A DNA stretch of 63,907 bases, from the NCBI RefSeq assembly GCF_006874425.1, contig NZ_VIJZ01000017.1, positions 1 through 63,907 on the forward strand, written 5' to 3'. The notes below the pieces were generated by a model. That model made no database searches. It was not told where the DNA came from and saw only the letters and a list, made by a program, of their open reading frames with translations. Positions 17,528 through 25,602 of this stretch are shown here, piece by piece (the first letter of the stretch is position 1; the number at the start of each line of letters is the position of its first letter). A program made the translations under genes and the position numbers. This DNA comes from Paenibacillus ottowii (lineage in GTDB: Bacteria; Bacillota; Bacilli; Paenibacillales; Paenibacillaceae).

Positions 17528-17680
17528 TACCCCTTCCAATTGCCTGCGAGGTTAGCTTAAGGATTCGGTAGAAGGTTCCCCTATGACCACTCTGTTGCGA
17601 GATCAATTCACCCAAACTGGTTCCCCCGCTTCCTAGGTGCCAGGAATTAGGCTTAACTTAAGATGTGCACCTTGGAGAGC
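17528..17680 (-). promoter_or_regulatory. c-di-AMP riboswitch (ydaO/yuaA class)
   Basis: Read on the minus strand, the leader has the hallmark segments of this class: AGCGGGGGAACCA, TTTGGGTGAAT, AGGGGAACCTTCTACCGAAT, and near the end CCTTAAGCTAACCTCGCAGGC followed by GGAAGGGG. The 5' side begins around CTTAAGTTAAGCC. It lies immediately upstream of the NlpC/P60 gene. In known members binding of cyclic di-AMP turns expression off. The last helix abuts the ribosome site, so translational control is possible here. Confidence 0.92.
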
Positions 17681-17810
17681 AGTATTCACGACAACGATGT
17701 TTTTAAGATAAAGGTTACAATAAAGATTACAAAGTTGTTACTATCAGTTCACTGCGATTATTGTAACAAAGACAGCAGGCTTTGGCAAATGTTTCATCGC
17801 AAAAAGTTAC

Positions 17811-17847
17811 AAAAAAAAATCTGTTCCTAACATCGTAGGAACAGATT
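17811..17847 (-). terminator. terminator of the membrane-protein gene
   Basis: On the minus strand AATCTGTTCCTA pairs with TAGGAACAGATT and is followed by nine T residues. It ends the M1-peptidase/membrane-protein operon. The rest of the 17848-17940 gap shows nothing, and 17681-17810 should hold the promoter of the riboswitch-controlled gene, which I cannot place confidently. Confidence 0.9.
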
Positions 17848-17940
17848 CTGTTAACAGTATTCAGTTATGTGTCGTGAGGACGGGGAAGAAAAAGTTTTTT
17901 TCGACAGCTGAAAATGCAGAAGATAGCATAAAGAGAGGGG

Positions 17941-18768
17941 TTAACTCCTGCTGGAGATATCGATATGCCATAGTCGGTACTGTGAACTGATATGCCACAG
18001 CCTGACTAGACTGGTAACAAAATGATACGATTGCTGGAGAATCAGCGCCAACATACCAGTCCAAATCATCGCCACGGTGCCAAATAGACCGAAGACCAGC
18101 AGCACACAAGCACCGAGCAGCAAGGATACGCCGACAGCGGGAAGAAGCTGGCGAAAGAAGGCGAGCAGGGACGATAGTACGGCGTGACCACTGACTGTGC
18201 CCAATTGCATATACAGGATGCACTGCCGAATGAACCACCCGTAAGCCATCCACCCCATGGCATAGGGCAACAAATGCAGCAGGTAAGAGGAAGATTGCAG
18301 GGTTCCTGCTACAATAGGATAGAGTCTTGGTACCACCCAAAAGGCGGGGAGCAGCAGCAGACCCAACTCGATGATGTAATACAACAGCGATGACATACCA
18401 TGCCGTTTCATCCCTTTGAAGAAGGACAGGCTTTGCGGTTCAGTTGCATCGGTATACAGGCTTTGATAGATGCCGGCTCTAATAAAGGGTGTGATCAATA
18501 TACGCAATACGGTTGCCCCTAGTAGTATCCATAAATATACGTGCACTTCTCGGCTGTCCATCAAGGCGATCTGGCCCTCCATCCAAAACAAAGTCCTTCC
18601 CAACTCGTTTTGGCTCTGATCCGGATAACGAAGCAGCAGCGGGATGACAGCGGACTGCACCAGCCGATAGAGAAATACCCCCCACAGCAGACGATATAGA
18701 AATAAAATGATAACGATATAAAAGCGTATGCGCACTAGCGCCCAGCCTTCTTTTATAACAGTCCGCAT
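17941..18768 (-). CDS. polytopic membrane protein of unknown function (275 aa)
   Basis: I do not recognise the family. The product has about six hydrophobic segments: near 15-45, 78-100, 125-147, 150-175, 198-222 and 223-245. There are no catalytic motifs. It starts 11 nt after the stop codon of the M1 peptidase gene and shares its transcript, so it may be a membrane partner of that enzyme. The start ATG 18768 follows AGGTG. A second long open frame overlaps it (17861-18340), but that one has no ribosome site and is a shadow. Confidence 0.82.
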   Translation of the reverse strand: MRTVIKEGWALVRIRFYIVIILFLYRLLWGVFLYRLVQSAVIPLLLRYPDQSQNELGRTLFWMEGQIALMDSREVHVYLWILLGATVLRILITPFIRAGIYQSLYTDATEPQSLSFFKGMKRHGMSSLLYYIIELGLLLLPAFWVVPRLYPIVAGTLQSSSYLLHLLPYAMGWMAYGWFIRQCILYMQLGTVSGHAVLSSLLAFFRQLLPAVGVSLLLGACVLLVFGLFGTVAMIWTGMLALILQQSYHFVTSLVRLWHISSQYRLWHIDISSRS

Positions 18769-18779
18769 CTATAGACACC

Positions 18780-20792
18780 TCACCATGACAGACTTCCAAG
18801 CAGTGTCTCCAACAGCTTGGTTACACCTATACTCCAACGGGTTTGTTGTTTTTCGTTCAATTCAGCCTTCAGGTTATTATTAATATGCTTGTTCTCCAAG
18901 GCAATAGTGTATAGAGGATCGACGGCTACAGAGGACACGGGGGAGCTGCTTTTGAGTCGAAAGGTTGTACTTTTGCCCGTACCGTCCCATGCCTTGAATA
19001 TCGTTGTGCCATCCTTGAAAGTAAATTGAACAGGAATCTTAGGATAATCTGCTCCTTTTTTGCTGAGCGTCACGACTGCTTCATATCCACTCTCCAACTT
19101 GCGGTTCATAATGCGATCGACAGAGAAGTCCGCCATCTGGCCGTCATATACATACTGTTCAAAATAGTGGCTCCATGAGCGTCCAGTCACCCTCTCCACA
19201 ACACGCTGAAAATCCTGTGAGGTCGGATGCTTGAATCGGTACGTCTGGACGTAGGTCCGCATAATTCGGTCCATTTTCTTCATACCCACCTGACGTTCAA
19301 TGCCTCGTAGTACCAACTTGCCTCGTGAGTAGGCATTCTGTGCATACTCAGCCGCTGATCCGTACTTCCAGGACTCGCGGTTTAGCGGCTGCGGAGAAGC
19401 TACCTGTCCCGATTGTAACGGCAAGTTGGGGATAAGCCCATATTCTTGCTCCATGAGCCGTTCTTCTGCATAGGAGGTAAAGCCTTCATCCAGCCAAGGC
19501 TCCTCAAATTCATTGTTGGCTACCATTCCGTAAAAATATTGATGCCCAATCTCATGAACCAGCGTCCGTTCCAGATTATAGCCGGGGTTCAGTTGGTCCG
19601 CAGCTGCGGCCGTGATCAGTGTCGGATATTCCATACCGCCGGCTCCACTGCCTGTTTTAGGTGGAACGACGATGGATAGAGTGGAATATGGGTAAGGCCC
19701 GTACCATTTGCTATAGTACGAAAGGGCAGCCTTGGCTGCGCTCATGTAACGTCCTTTGAGCTCCTTATGAGATGGGTCCAGATAGAGCTTGATTTTGACA
19801 CCAGGAATCTCAGTGGAAGAAAAGGGTTCTTCTACAGCTACAAAGTTGGGTGAAGCAGACCAGGCAAAATCGTGTACATCATCGGCGTAAAATTGATATA
19901 TTTTCTGGCCGTTCTGTCGTACCGCACCACGGGTGGGAAATCCGGTCGCTGCTACGATGTATGTTTCAGGCACTCGAATCCGTATGCTGTAAATTCCAAA
20001 ATCGGCATAGAACTCGGAGTTGCCATGATACTGATGGAGGTTCCAGCCCTCCTCGGCGCGCCCACGTTGTCCCGCGGTCTCATAGACGCTGAGCTTTGGA
20101 AACCACTGTCCAGCCATTACAAAATCATCTGTCGCACCCATACGAGCGAAAATGCCAGGCAGTTTGACTTCAAACTTCATATATAGTGTGATTTCTTCGC
20201 CACCTCGCACCGGCTTGGGCAGACGCACCTTCATGAGTGAACGGTCGCTTGCGTTACCATCGTCTGGTTGTACATATTGAGTACGGTGCATGAGAGATAA
20301 ACCGTCTTCTGTTTTTAGTTCAGTCAGCGTCATGGAGCCAAAGCCGTCTTTGGGCATGGTGTCTCCGCGCAGCTTTCCGCCGGATTCCTTCATAAAGGTA
20401 GTTTCCATGGAAGAGAAGGCATTTGGGTATAGATGAAGATACAGATCATTCACAGTTTTCTTGCCCGGATGCTTCCAGGTCAGTGTCTCAGTGCCTTGCA
20501 AAACTCGTCCTTTTTCCAGAGATACATCAATGTGATACTCTACCACCCGCCTGCTGAGAACTTCCGTAGCGGGCTGTGGAGGGTTTTTGGGCAGGTCGGG
20601 CAGGATGTTGGCCCCTAGAGACTTGCCCATATTTGGCGTAAGCGCAGACTCAGATTCGGAGTCGTATAGTGGTTTGCCTGCGGACAGAGGGGTGGATTGC
20701 GATTGGGGCTGCCATGCAAACCATAACGTTCCTGCTAGAAGTCCGAGGGCTAGTGTGGACAATAAAACGATTTTGGCGCGTGCTGGGGTCAT
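18780..20792 (-). CDS. membrane-anchored M1 family metallopeptidase
   Basis: This 670-aa zinc peptidase of the gluzincin/M1 class has an N-terminal signal anchor (about 7-27), so the catalytic part faces outside. It has a beta-rich N-domain and then the catalytic domain with GGMEYP (385-390, the counterpart of GAMEN), the zinc motif HEIGH (413-417) and the third ligand Glu436 in WLDEGFTSYAEE. The C-terminal helical region is short compared with aminopeptidase N. I use ATG 20792 because GGGAGGT lies 9 nt upstream. It is the first gene of an operon with the membrane protein downstream. Confidence 0.92.
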   Translation of the reverse strand: MTPARAKIVLLSTLALGLLAGTLWFAWQPQSQSTPLSAGKPLYDSESESALTPNMGKSLGANILPDLPKNPPQPATEVLSRRVVEYHIDVSLEKGRVLQGTETLTWKHPGKKTVNDLYLHLYPNAFSSMETTFMKESGGKLRGDTMPKDGFGSMTLTELKTEDGLSLMHRTQYVQPDDGNASDRSLMKVRLPKPVRGGEEITLYMKFEVKLPGIFARMGATDDFVMAGQWFPKLSVYETAGQRGRAEEGWNLHQYHGNSEFYADFGIYSIRIRVPETYIVAATGFPTRGAVRQNGQKIYQFYADDVHDFAWSASPNFVAVEEPFSSTEIPGVKIKLYLDPSHKELKGRYMSAAKAALSYYSKWYGPYPYSTLSIVVPPKTGSGAGGMEYPTLITAAAADQLNPGYNLERTLVHEIGHQYFYGMVANNEFEEPWLDEGFTSYAEERLMEQEYGLIPNLPLQSGQVASPQPLNRESWKYGSAAEYAQNAYSRGKLVLRGIERQVGMKKMDRIMRTYVQTYRFKHPTSQDFQRVVERVTGRSWSHYFEQYVYDGQMADFSVDRIMNRKLESGYEAVVTLSKKGADYPKIPVQFTFKDGTTIFKAWDGTGKSTTFRLKSSSPVSSVAVDPLYTIALENKHINNNLKAELNEKQQTRWSIGVTKLLETLLGSLSW

Positions 20793-20916
20793 ACAATGGA
20801 TACCTCCCGTTGACAAGCATCTACAGCATGTATATGTTTGCTTTCAGGAGATTATTAGTTAAAATATTTATAGTGTAGAATGAGTGTGAAAACGGAAATT
20901 GGAGGCCTAGTGACAC

Positions 20917-21423
20917 ATGAGTGAAAATCAGCCGGACGGCAAAAAGCAGATTGCACTGAATATTGTCAGTGGCAAGAGTAAACATAAGGGCTTCGGCGCA
21001 GGCTCAATCGACCTGAACAGCATGTCCCCGGTCATCATTGACCGAGGCGAGGCGAAAATTGATATCGGTGCCATGCATGCCAAAAGTAAAGTAGAACGTG
21101 GAATCAAGTTCTCTACGAATAAAGAAGATGTACCGAACGGACGCCAGGTATGGCTGGTATGGGTAGCTGTGGATCGTACGCCCGAAGGACGTATGTACGG
21201 TGGCGCGACCGCCTGCGAGATGCTGATTGATGACGAAGCCAAACGGGGATGGAAAATCCTCGCTGATCATGTTAACCGTATGGATTACGCACTCAAGCGC
21301 CGTTTCATGCTGGATGATCTCAGCAGCGAAGATAAAGCAGCGCTCAAAAGCCTGCTGATTTCGCATAACCCGGAATGGTGGGACGCTTCGCCTGAGGAAT
21401 TGAAGCAGGCGCTAGAAGGGTAG
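20917..21423 (+). CDS. ywhD: YwhD family protein
   Basis: This 168-aa soluble protein matches B. subtilis YwhD in its opening (LNIVSGKSKHKGFGAGSI), followed by SPVIID and GAMHAKSKVERGIKF. No biochemical function is known to me. The start ATG follows GGAGGC by 11 nt. In B. subtilis ywhD lies beside pbpG (ywhE) and speE. Here pbpG and speE are 6-10 kb away with accessory genes inserted between, so this is a remnant of that neighbourhood. Confidence 0.88.
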   Translation: MSENQPDGKKQIALNIVSGKSKHKGFGAGSIDLNSMSPVIIDRGEAKIDIGAMHAKSKVERGIKFSTNKEDVPNGRQVWLVWVAVDRTPEGRMYGGATACEMLIDDEAKRGWKILADHVNRMDYALKRRFMLDDLSSEDKAALKSLLISHNPEWWDASPEELKQALEG

Positions 21424-21535
21424 GCCAGCTTTTACACAGTAAATCCTATGAGAAGCAACCCGATTGGAATCTTTGTTTAAGCTTTGCGAAGCCTTCAATT
21501 GGTAGCTTTCAGAGCAGTCGGCAGTAAGGTTCAGG

Positions 21536-21577
21536 AGTAGACCGATACCTTGGTTGGGGGCGGTCTACTTCTTTTTC
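21536..21577 (+). terminator. terminator after ywhD (repeat copy A)
   Basis: AGTAGACCG pairs with CGGTCTACTT and is followed by CTTTTTC. A near-identical copy of this hairpin and its flank occurs at 24110-24152. Confidence 0.75.
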
Positions 21578-21616
21578 ATGTAGGTAATAAATATGTAATT
21601 ATGAATTGATAATTCC

Positions 21617-21646
21617 TTGACATCATGGAAAGGCATTCACTATAAT
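21617..21646 (+). promoter_or_regulatory. promoter of the EIIA gene
   Basis: TTGACA, 18 bp and TATAAT: both hexamers are perfect consensus, so this should be a strong sigma-A promoter, with a leader of about 115 nt. The rest of the 345-bp gap after ywhD holds only the terminator and the operator-like palindrome. Confidence 0.8.
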
Positions 21647-21691
21647 TCAAATAGAAATCGGTTTCACCCCGGTTTTATTAAAGTATTTTGT

Positions 21692-21703
21692 GGAACCGGT
21701 TCC
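21692..21703. promoter_or_regulatory. operator-like palindrome GGAACCGGTTCC
   Basis: A perfect 12-bp palindrome lies about 40 bp downstream of the predicted start site of the EIIA transcript. The central CCGG and symmetry resemble LacI-family operators. Binding by a repressor is an inference. Confidence 0.4.
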
Positions 21704-21768
21704 TAAGAGGGTATAGTTATTTCCTATGGCTGTTTATGAATGTAATCTCTAAATAAGGTGGCATCGTT

Positions 21769-22275
21769 ATGTTTAAATGGTTGAAAAAGAAGGCGGCTCC
21801 CCGTATTGAAGAATTCGACATGGTAGCGCCGATTAAAGGAAAAGTGGTCTCCCTGGAAGAGGTTCCAGATCCTGCGTTCTCTACGAAAGCTATGGGCGAC
21901 GGCATCGCTATCCAGCCGTCTGAAGGCAGGGTCACTGCTCCTTTCGCAGGAAAAGTTGCTCATGTCATGGAAAAAAGCAAGCACGCTCTGATCATTGAGC
22001 ATGAATCCGGCGTACAAGTGTTGATACATGTCGGAATTAATACCGTCTCCCTCAAAGGACAGGGATTTAATCCTCATGTTCAAGTAGGAGATAGCATTAA
22101 AGCTGGACAATTATTGATGGAGTTTGATCTGGATGCGATCCAGCAGGGTGGACTGCCTGTAATTACTCCGGTCATCGTTCCAGACGGGCAGGATATGATC
22201 AGTCATGTGGAAATACTGGATCATTCATCTGCTTCTCCAGATGTACCTGTATTAAGGGTTCATTTAAAAGCATAG
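21769..22275 (+). CDS. PTS glucose-type EIIA protein (orphan)
   Basis: This 168-aa single-domain EIIA of the glucose superfamily accepts phosphate from HPr on a His. The phosphorylated His lies in VLIHVGINTV, and the partner His in LIIEHESGV. The GDGIAIQPSEGRVTAPFAGKV region is typical of the fold. No EIIB or EIIC gene is nearby, so it may serve an EIIBC encoded elsewhere or act mainly in regulation, as Crr does in enteric bacteria. It has a consensus promoter, a palindromic operator candidate and its own terminator. Confidence 0.93.
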   Translation: MFKWLKKKAAPRIEEFDMVAPIKGKVVSLEEVPDPAFSTKAMGDGIAIQPSEGRVTAPFAGKVAHVMEKSKHALIIEHESGVQVLIHVGINTVSLKGQGFNPHVQVGDSIKAGQLLMEFDLDAIQQGGLPVITPVIVPDGQDMISHVEILDHSSASPDVPVLRVHLKA

Positions 22276-22286
22276 CTCTCATTCAG

Positions 22287-22322
22287 AAAAGACTAATCAG
22301 GAATTCCTGGTTAGTCTTTTCT
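22287..22322 (+). terminator. terminator of the EIIA gene
   Basis: AAAAGACTAA and its complement enclose a CAGGAATTCCTG core, followed by CTTT, shortly after the stop codon. Confidence 0.88.
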
Positions 22323-22478
22323 TTAGATGATTCACTGACTGGTCAAAGGAAGGCCTTCGATAAAACGGGCTAATACTTGAACTGGAGATGGAGAAGCCCG
22401 TTTATATTTGCTAAACTACCAATACAATAATTATTTGTGAATTTATAAAATATTTGCGTGGCGGTTAGGAGCGATGAC

Positions 22479-23033
22479 GTGAAGAAAATTTATTTTGTTA
22501 GACATGGCCAAGCAACCGGACAGGAACCAGATGCCCAACTCACCGATGAAGGTGCCCGACAAGCTGAGCAGTTGGCTGATTTTATGGAGAATATAGGTGT
22601 GGAATATATTGTGTCCAGTCCATGGAAACGAGCCGTACGAACTATTCAGCCCTTGGCTGAGCGTAAACAGTTGCAGGTGTATACTGATCCACGTCTTCAG
22701 GAACGTGTATTAAGCCATGAGCATCTGGATCATTGGCTGGAAGTGCTCGAACAGACATATCTGGACGAGGACTTGAAGCTAGAAGGAGGAGAGTCATCCC
22801 GTGAAGCAGCGAATCGAGTAATCCAGCTTATTCAGGAGCTTGTAGAGCGGGCGGAAAATACGCTTATTATTGTAACTCATGGAGCTTTACTATCTCTTCT
22901 CATTCGATATTATGACCCGCAGTTTGGTTTTGAAGAATGGAAAAAACTTTCCAATCCCGACGTGTATTTGCTAGAACTGAATGAAGCGGAAGCTAAGATT
23001 CATAGAGTGTGGAGTATAGATTGGAATAAGTAG
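22479..23033 (+). CDS. histidine phosphatase family protein
   Basis: This 184-aa protein belongs to the phosphoglycerate-mutase-like histidine phosphatases. The N-terminal motif FVRHGQATG carries the phospho-accepting His, SSPWKRAVRTIQPL the conserved Arg, and VTHGALLSLL the second His. The start is GTG 22479, 7 nt after TAGGAG; an upstream in-frame GTG at 22458 has no ribosome site. The substrate is not predictable: a mutase is unlikely at this size, and a broad or nucleotide/sugar phosphatase is more likely. It may be co-transcribed with the YunG gene that follows. Confidence 0.9.
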   Translation: MKKIYFVRHGQATGQEPDAQLTDEGARQAEQLADFMENIGVEYIVSSPWKRAVRTIQPLAERKQLQVYTDPRLQERVLSHEHLDHWLEVLEQTYLDEDLKLEGGESSREAANRVIQLIQELVERAENTLIIVTHGALLSLLIRYYDPQFGFEEWKKLSNPDVYLLELNEAEAKIHRVWSIDWNK

Positions 23034-23081
23034 GATAGGTTCACTATAAGTACAGAATGGTTTCAAAAGGGGAGATGTATA

Positions 23082-23435
23082 TTGAATACAAATCGTTTTG
23101 TAGAATTAGAAAAGGCATTGTTTCAGGCCTGGTCTTTGGAGTCTAGCTCTAAATGGACAGCTAATAATCCTGCAGCCGGACATTGTGGAGTCACAGCGCT
23201 CGTCGTTCAAGACAGGCTTGGCGGTGATATTTTGAAGACATGGCTGGATAGCAGCTGGCATTATTACAACCGAATCGGTGAGGACATTATAGATTTCACG
23301 GAGTCGCAATTTTCAAGCCTTCCACAGTATCAGCATGTACAATCCAACCGGGAAGAAGCCTTTTCAGACACCAATGCAGAGCAGTATGCAGCCTTGAGCC
23401 GGAGATTAGGGGAAACTCTTAACGAAAAGGTATAG
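23082..23435 (+). CDS. yunG: YunG family protein
   Basis: This 117-aa soluble protein contains the segments I associate with B. subtilis YunG: WTANNPAAGHCGVTALVVQD, WHYYNRI and IDFTESQF. The Cys-Gly and His pattern around NPAAGHCGVTAL resembles a cysteine-peptidase-like active site, but no activity is established. The start is TTG at 23082 after AAAAGGGGAG. It lies 48 nt after the phosphatase gene. Confidence 0.78.
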   Translation: MNTNRFVELEKALFQAWSLESSSKWTANNPAAGHCGVTALVVQDRLGGDILKTWLDSSWHYYNRIGEDIIDFTESQFSSLPQYQHVQSNREEAFSDTNAEQYAALSRRLGETLNEKV

Positions 23436-23491
23436 GTGTAAGTAAGATATCTCCACAGAGAAAATTAGCCTCTAGACTATAAGGAGGGAGT

Positions 23492-24082
23492 ATGATTAAC
23501 AAATATATAGTAGTTGCGGTGATCATCCTAGCAATTGTGTGTGGCTTGCTACTGAATTCTTCTAAACAAAACCCAATACCATTGGACCAACAGACATCAA
23601 CCCCACATAGTAAAAAGTATTCAGGCGAGAAGTATGTGGCAAGATATAGTTATAAAAGGGTAGATGATCAAAAGGCTGTATTGATGACATCCAATATTCT
23701 TCATGCTACATCGCTGGAGGAGGAGAGCAGTGCTCAGTTTAGAGGAGCGCTAATTACTTTATTTGGACAGCCTCAAAGGACATCGAAAGATTTGGAAGAA
23801 GCTTATGGGTACATAATTAAAGCGACAAATTCGACTGGACAGAGCTGGATATTGACTGCATACGAAGGACCAGGCGGTCCTGCTATAGGGGGAGATACTG
23901 AGAAAGACTCTATAACAGAAGTTGCGCAGGATCTGTTGAATCTGATTGAAGCTACAAAGCCCGCAAATTTCGAAGCTGAGGGCTATTATGAGGATACAGG
24001 ATCTACTATTCGTTACGGATGTAAGAATCAAGTCTGCTATTACCGTGAAAGCACTACAGAGCAACATGCAACGTGGGAGTAA
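23492..24082 (+). CDS. membrane-anchored or secreted hypothetical protein (196 aa)
   Basis: I recognise no family. The N-terminus MINKYIVVAVIILAIVCGLLLN is a single hydrophobic helix without a lipobox, so it is probably a signal anchor. The remaining ~170 residues are soluble and extracytoplasmic, with a C-terminal CKNQVCYY pair of cysteines that could form a disulfide. The ATG follows AAGGAGGGAG. It is followed by the second copy of a repeated hairpin (24110-24152). The stretch looks AT-rich compared with its neighbours. Confidence 0.7.
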   Translation: MINKYIVVAVIILAIVCGLLLNSSKQNPIPLDQQTSTPHSKKYSGEKYVARYSYKRVDDQKAVLMTSNILHATSLEEESSAQFRGALITLFGQPQRTSKDLEEAYGYIIKATNSTGQSWILTAYEGPGGPAIGGDTEKDSITEVAQDLLNLIEATKPANFEAEGYYEDTGSTIRYGCKNQVCYYRESTTEQHATWE

Positions 24083-24109
24083 AATGACGGAGTGAACAGT
24101 AAAATACCA

Positions 24110-24152
24110 GAAGTAGATCGGTACCTAGTTGAGGGCGGTCTACTTCTTTTTC
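24110..24152 (+). terminator. terminator (repeat copy B)
   Basis: GAAGTAGATCG pairs with CGGTCTACTTC and is followed by TTTTTC. It aligns with 21536-21577 over about 50 bp with only a few differences, including the flanking GTAGGT. Confidence 0.75.
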
Positions 24153-24184
24153 GTGTAGGTGAGTATTATTGCTTACGAATAAAA

Positions 24185-24997
24185 CTAATGCAGCCAGTGG
24201 CTGGGAACGCTTAGAGACGAGGGCAGTTTGGTTTTGCCATTGCCTTTAGCTGAATTTAGTTGCGCTTGTGTAAGAAAGATACTTCCTTCCAGATTAGCCC
24301 CACTTAAATCAGCATCTCTAACATCTGCCCCGATAAGGTCAGTCATGCCTAAATCAGCCTCACGCAGATCAGCAGCAATCAGTAGAACGCCTCTCAGGTT
24401 GGCACCTCTCAGATTAGCGCCTCTTAAATTGGCCCCGATGAGGTCTCTACTCTTGATTTTTTTACTAAGTTTAGGATTCTCCACGTTTCCCCTAAATTTT
24501 CCTCGCACTAACTCACTTGTTTGTACAAGTAAATCATTGACTAGCGCCCTATGGGTGGGTACATGAAGATCTATGAGGGATTTGGGGTCTTGATCCGTAA
24601 GCTGCTCGGTTTTCGTCATTGCTTCTTGTAACTCGGTATAGATGGAGTGAGTTTCTTTTAAGCTAAGGGCTTCATTTAGGTAATAGAGCATTTCATGGAG
24701 CTGCTGCATGATGGGAAATAGATTGAACATTTCTTCGGCTATTGCCGGATCGTCTCTCCAGCTTTTTCCGTTGTATACAACTTGGGAAATTTTTTGACCT
24801 GCCCCAAAGCAATCATATACGGTACAGCCTCGCAAGCCGTTGTTTCTTAGACTTTTATGAATGCCACAGCGATAATCCGCATTTAGGTGTTGGCAGGGAG
24901 TTCCTCCATCCTTGTTAAAGGCAAAATCGGCAGATTTGGCATAAGGCAAGGCGACACAGCATAAACCAAAACATTTTTCACAATCGCCGGTATACAA
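24185..24997 (-). CDS. Cys-rich (YkgJ-like) and pentapeptide-repeat protein
   Basis: This 270-aa fusion has two parts. The first ~70 residues carry a cysteine array (CEKCFGLCC, then C-x9-C, C and DCFGAG) like the metal- or Fe-S-binding YkgJ-type domain. After a helical middle (70-190) comes a right-handed beta-helix of about 11 pentapeptide repeats (ADLSGANLRG-type, about 190-250). The start is uncertain: TTG 24997 lies 10 nt from AAAAGGA, while GTG 25006 is too close to it. Pentapeptide proteins often mimic DNA or act as scaffolds; the function here is unknown. It is convergent with the gene before it. Confidence 0.8.
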   Translation of the reverse strand: MYTGDCEKCFGLCCVALPYAKSADFAFNKDGGTPCQHLNADYRCGIHKSLRNNGLRGCTVYDCFGAGQKISQVVYNGKSWRDDPAIAEEMFNLFPIMQQLHEMLYYLNEALSLKETHSIYTELQEAMTKTEQLTDQDPKSLIDLHVPTHRALVNDLLVQTSELVRGKFRGNVENPKLSKKIKSRDLIGANLRGANLRGANLRGVLLIAADLREADLGMTDLIGADVRDADLSGANLEGSIFLTQAQLNSAKGNGKTKLPSSLSVPSHWLH

Positions 24998-25086
24998 TAA
25001 ACACACATCCTTTTATTAGCACCTACTAAATGTAATAGTACCAAAAAAAGATGGGTTATGGTTTATTGCTAAGTAAAATAGATCAG

Positions 25087-25479
25087 TTACCCTTTTGCCA
25101 GATTTAATTGCCATGAAACACCGTATTTGTCTTCGACCCAACCAAATTGTTGGCTTACGGGTGAGGCTTCAAGGGGCATTAGAACTCGGCCTTCTTGAGA
25201 TAGCTGATCAAACACACGATGAATCTCTTCTTCCGAATCACAAGTGACGAACAGTGATAGAGCTGGGGTAAAAGGGTGTTTGTCCTTATGGTTATAGTCT
25301 ATAGCCATAAAGGTCTGCCCTTTGAGGTTGAACACGGCATGTAACACGGACCCATCTTCCTGATGAAAAATGCTGATGATACCAGATGGCTTAAAAACAG
25401 AGGTATAATATTGCATAGCCTCCTCTGCTTGACCGGGGAACATGAAAAACGTTGTGATTTTTGGGATAGAATCCTGCAT
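25087..25479 (-). CDS. VOC/PhnB-like glyoxalase-fold protein
   Basis: This 130-aa protein of the PhnB/3-demethylubiquinone methyltransferase-like branch of the vicinal oxygen chelate superfamily opens with ITTFFMFPGQAEEAMQYYTSVF and closes with FGWVEDKYGVSWQLNL. Members are mostly metal-binding and of unknown substrate; the old methyltransferase name is misleading. It lies upstream of the pentapeptide gene on the same strand, 89 nt away. Confidence 0.88.
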   Translation of the reverse strand: MQDSIPKITTFFMFPGQAEEAMQYYTSVFKPSGIISIFHQEDGSVLHAVFNLKGQTFMAIDYNHKDKHPFTPALSLFVTCDSEEEIHRVFDQLSQEGRVLMPLEASPVSQQFGWVEDKYGVSWQLNLAKG

Positions 25480-25602
25480 CAGATCAACTCCCTCAAGTGG
25501 ATAATAGATGATAACATCTTTTCTCTTTTTTAATAGAAATATTCAGGACTAGAGACGTGCTTCATAAAGAAATATAGGTGTACTCAGGAAAGGGGAGACT
25601 GG

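Noticed and set aside
17861..18340. A 159-codon minus-strand frame overlapping the membrane-protein gene
   Set aside because: It is another frame of the real gene at 17941-18768 and lacks a ribosome site.
24228..24440. Tandem repeats suggesting a CRISPR or satellite
   Set aside because: The repeats are degenerate 15-bp units within the pentapeptide gene and encode the repeat protein.
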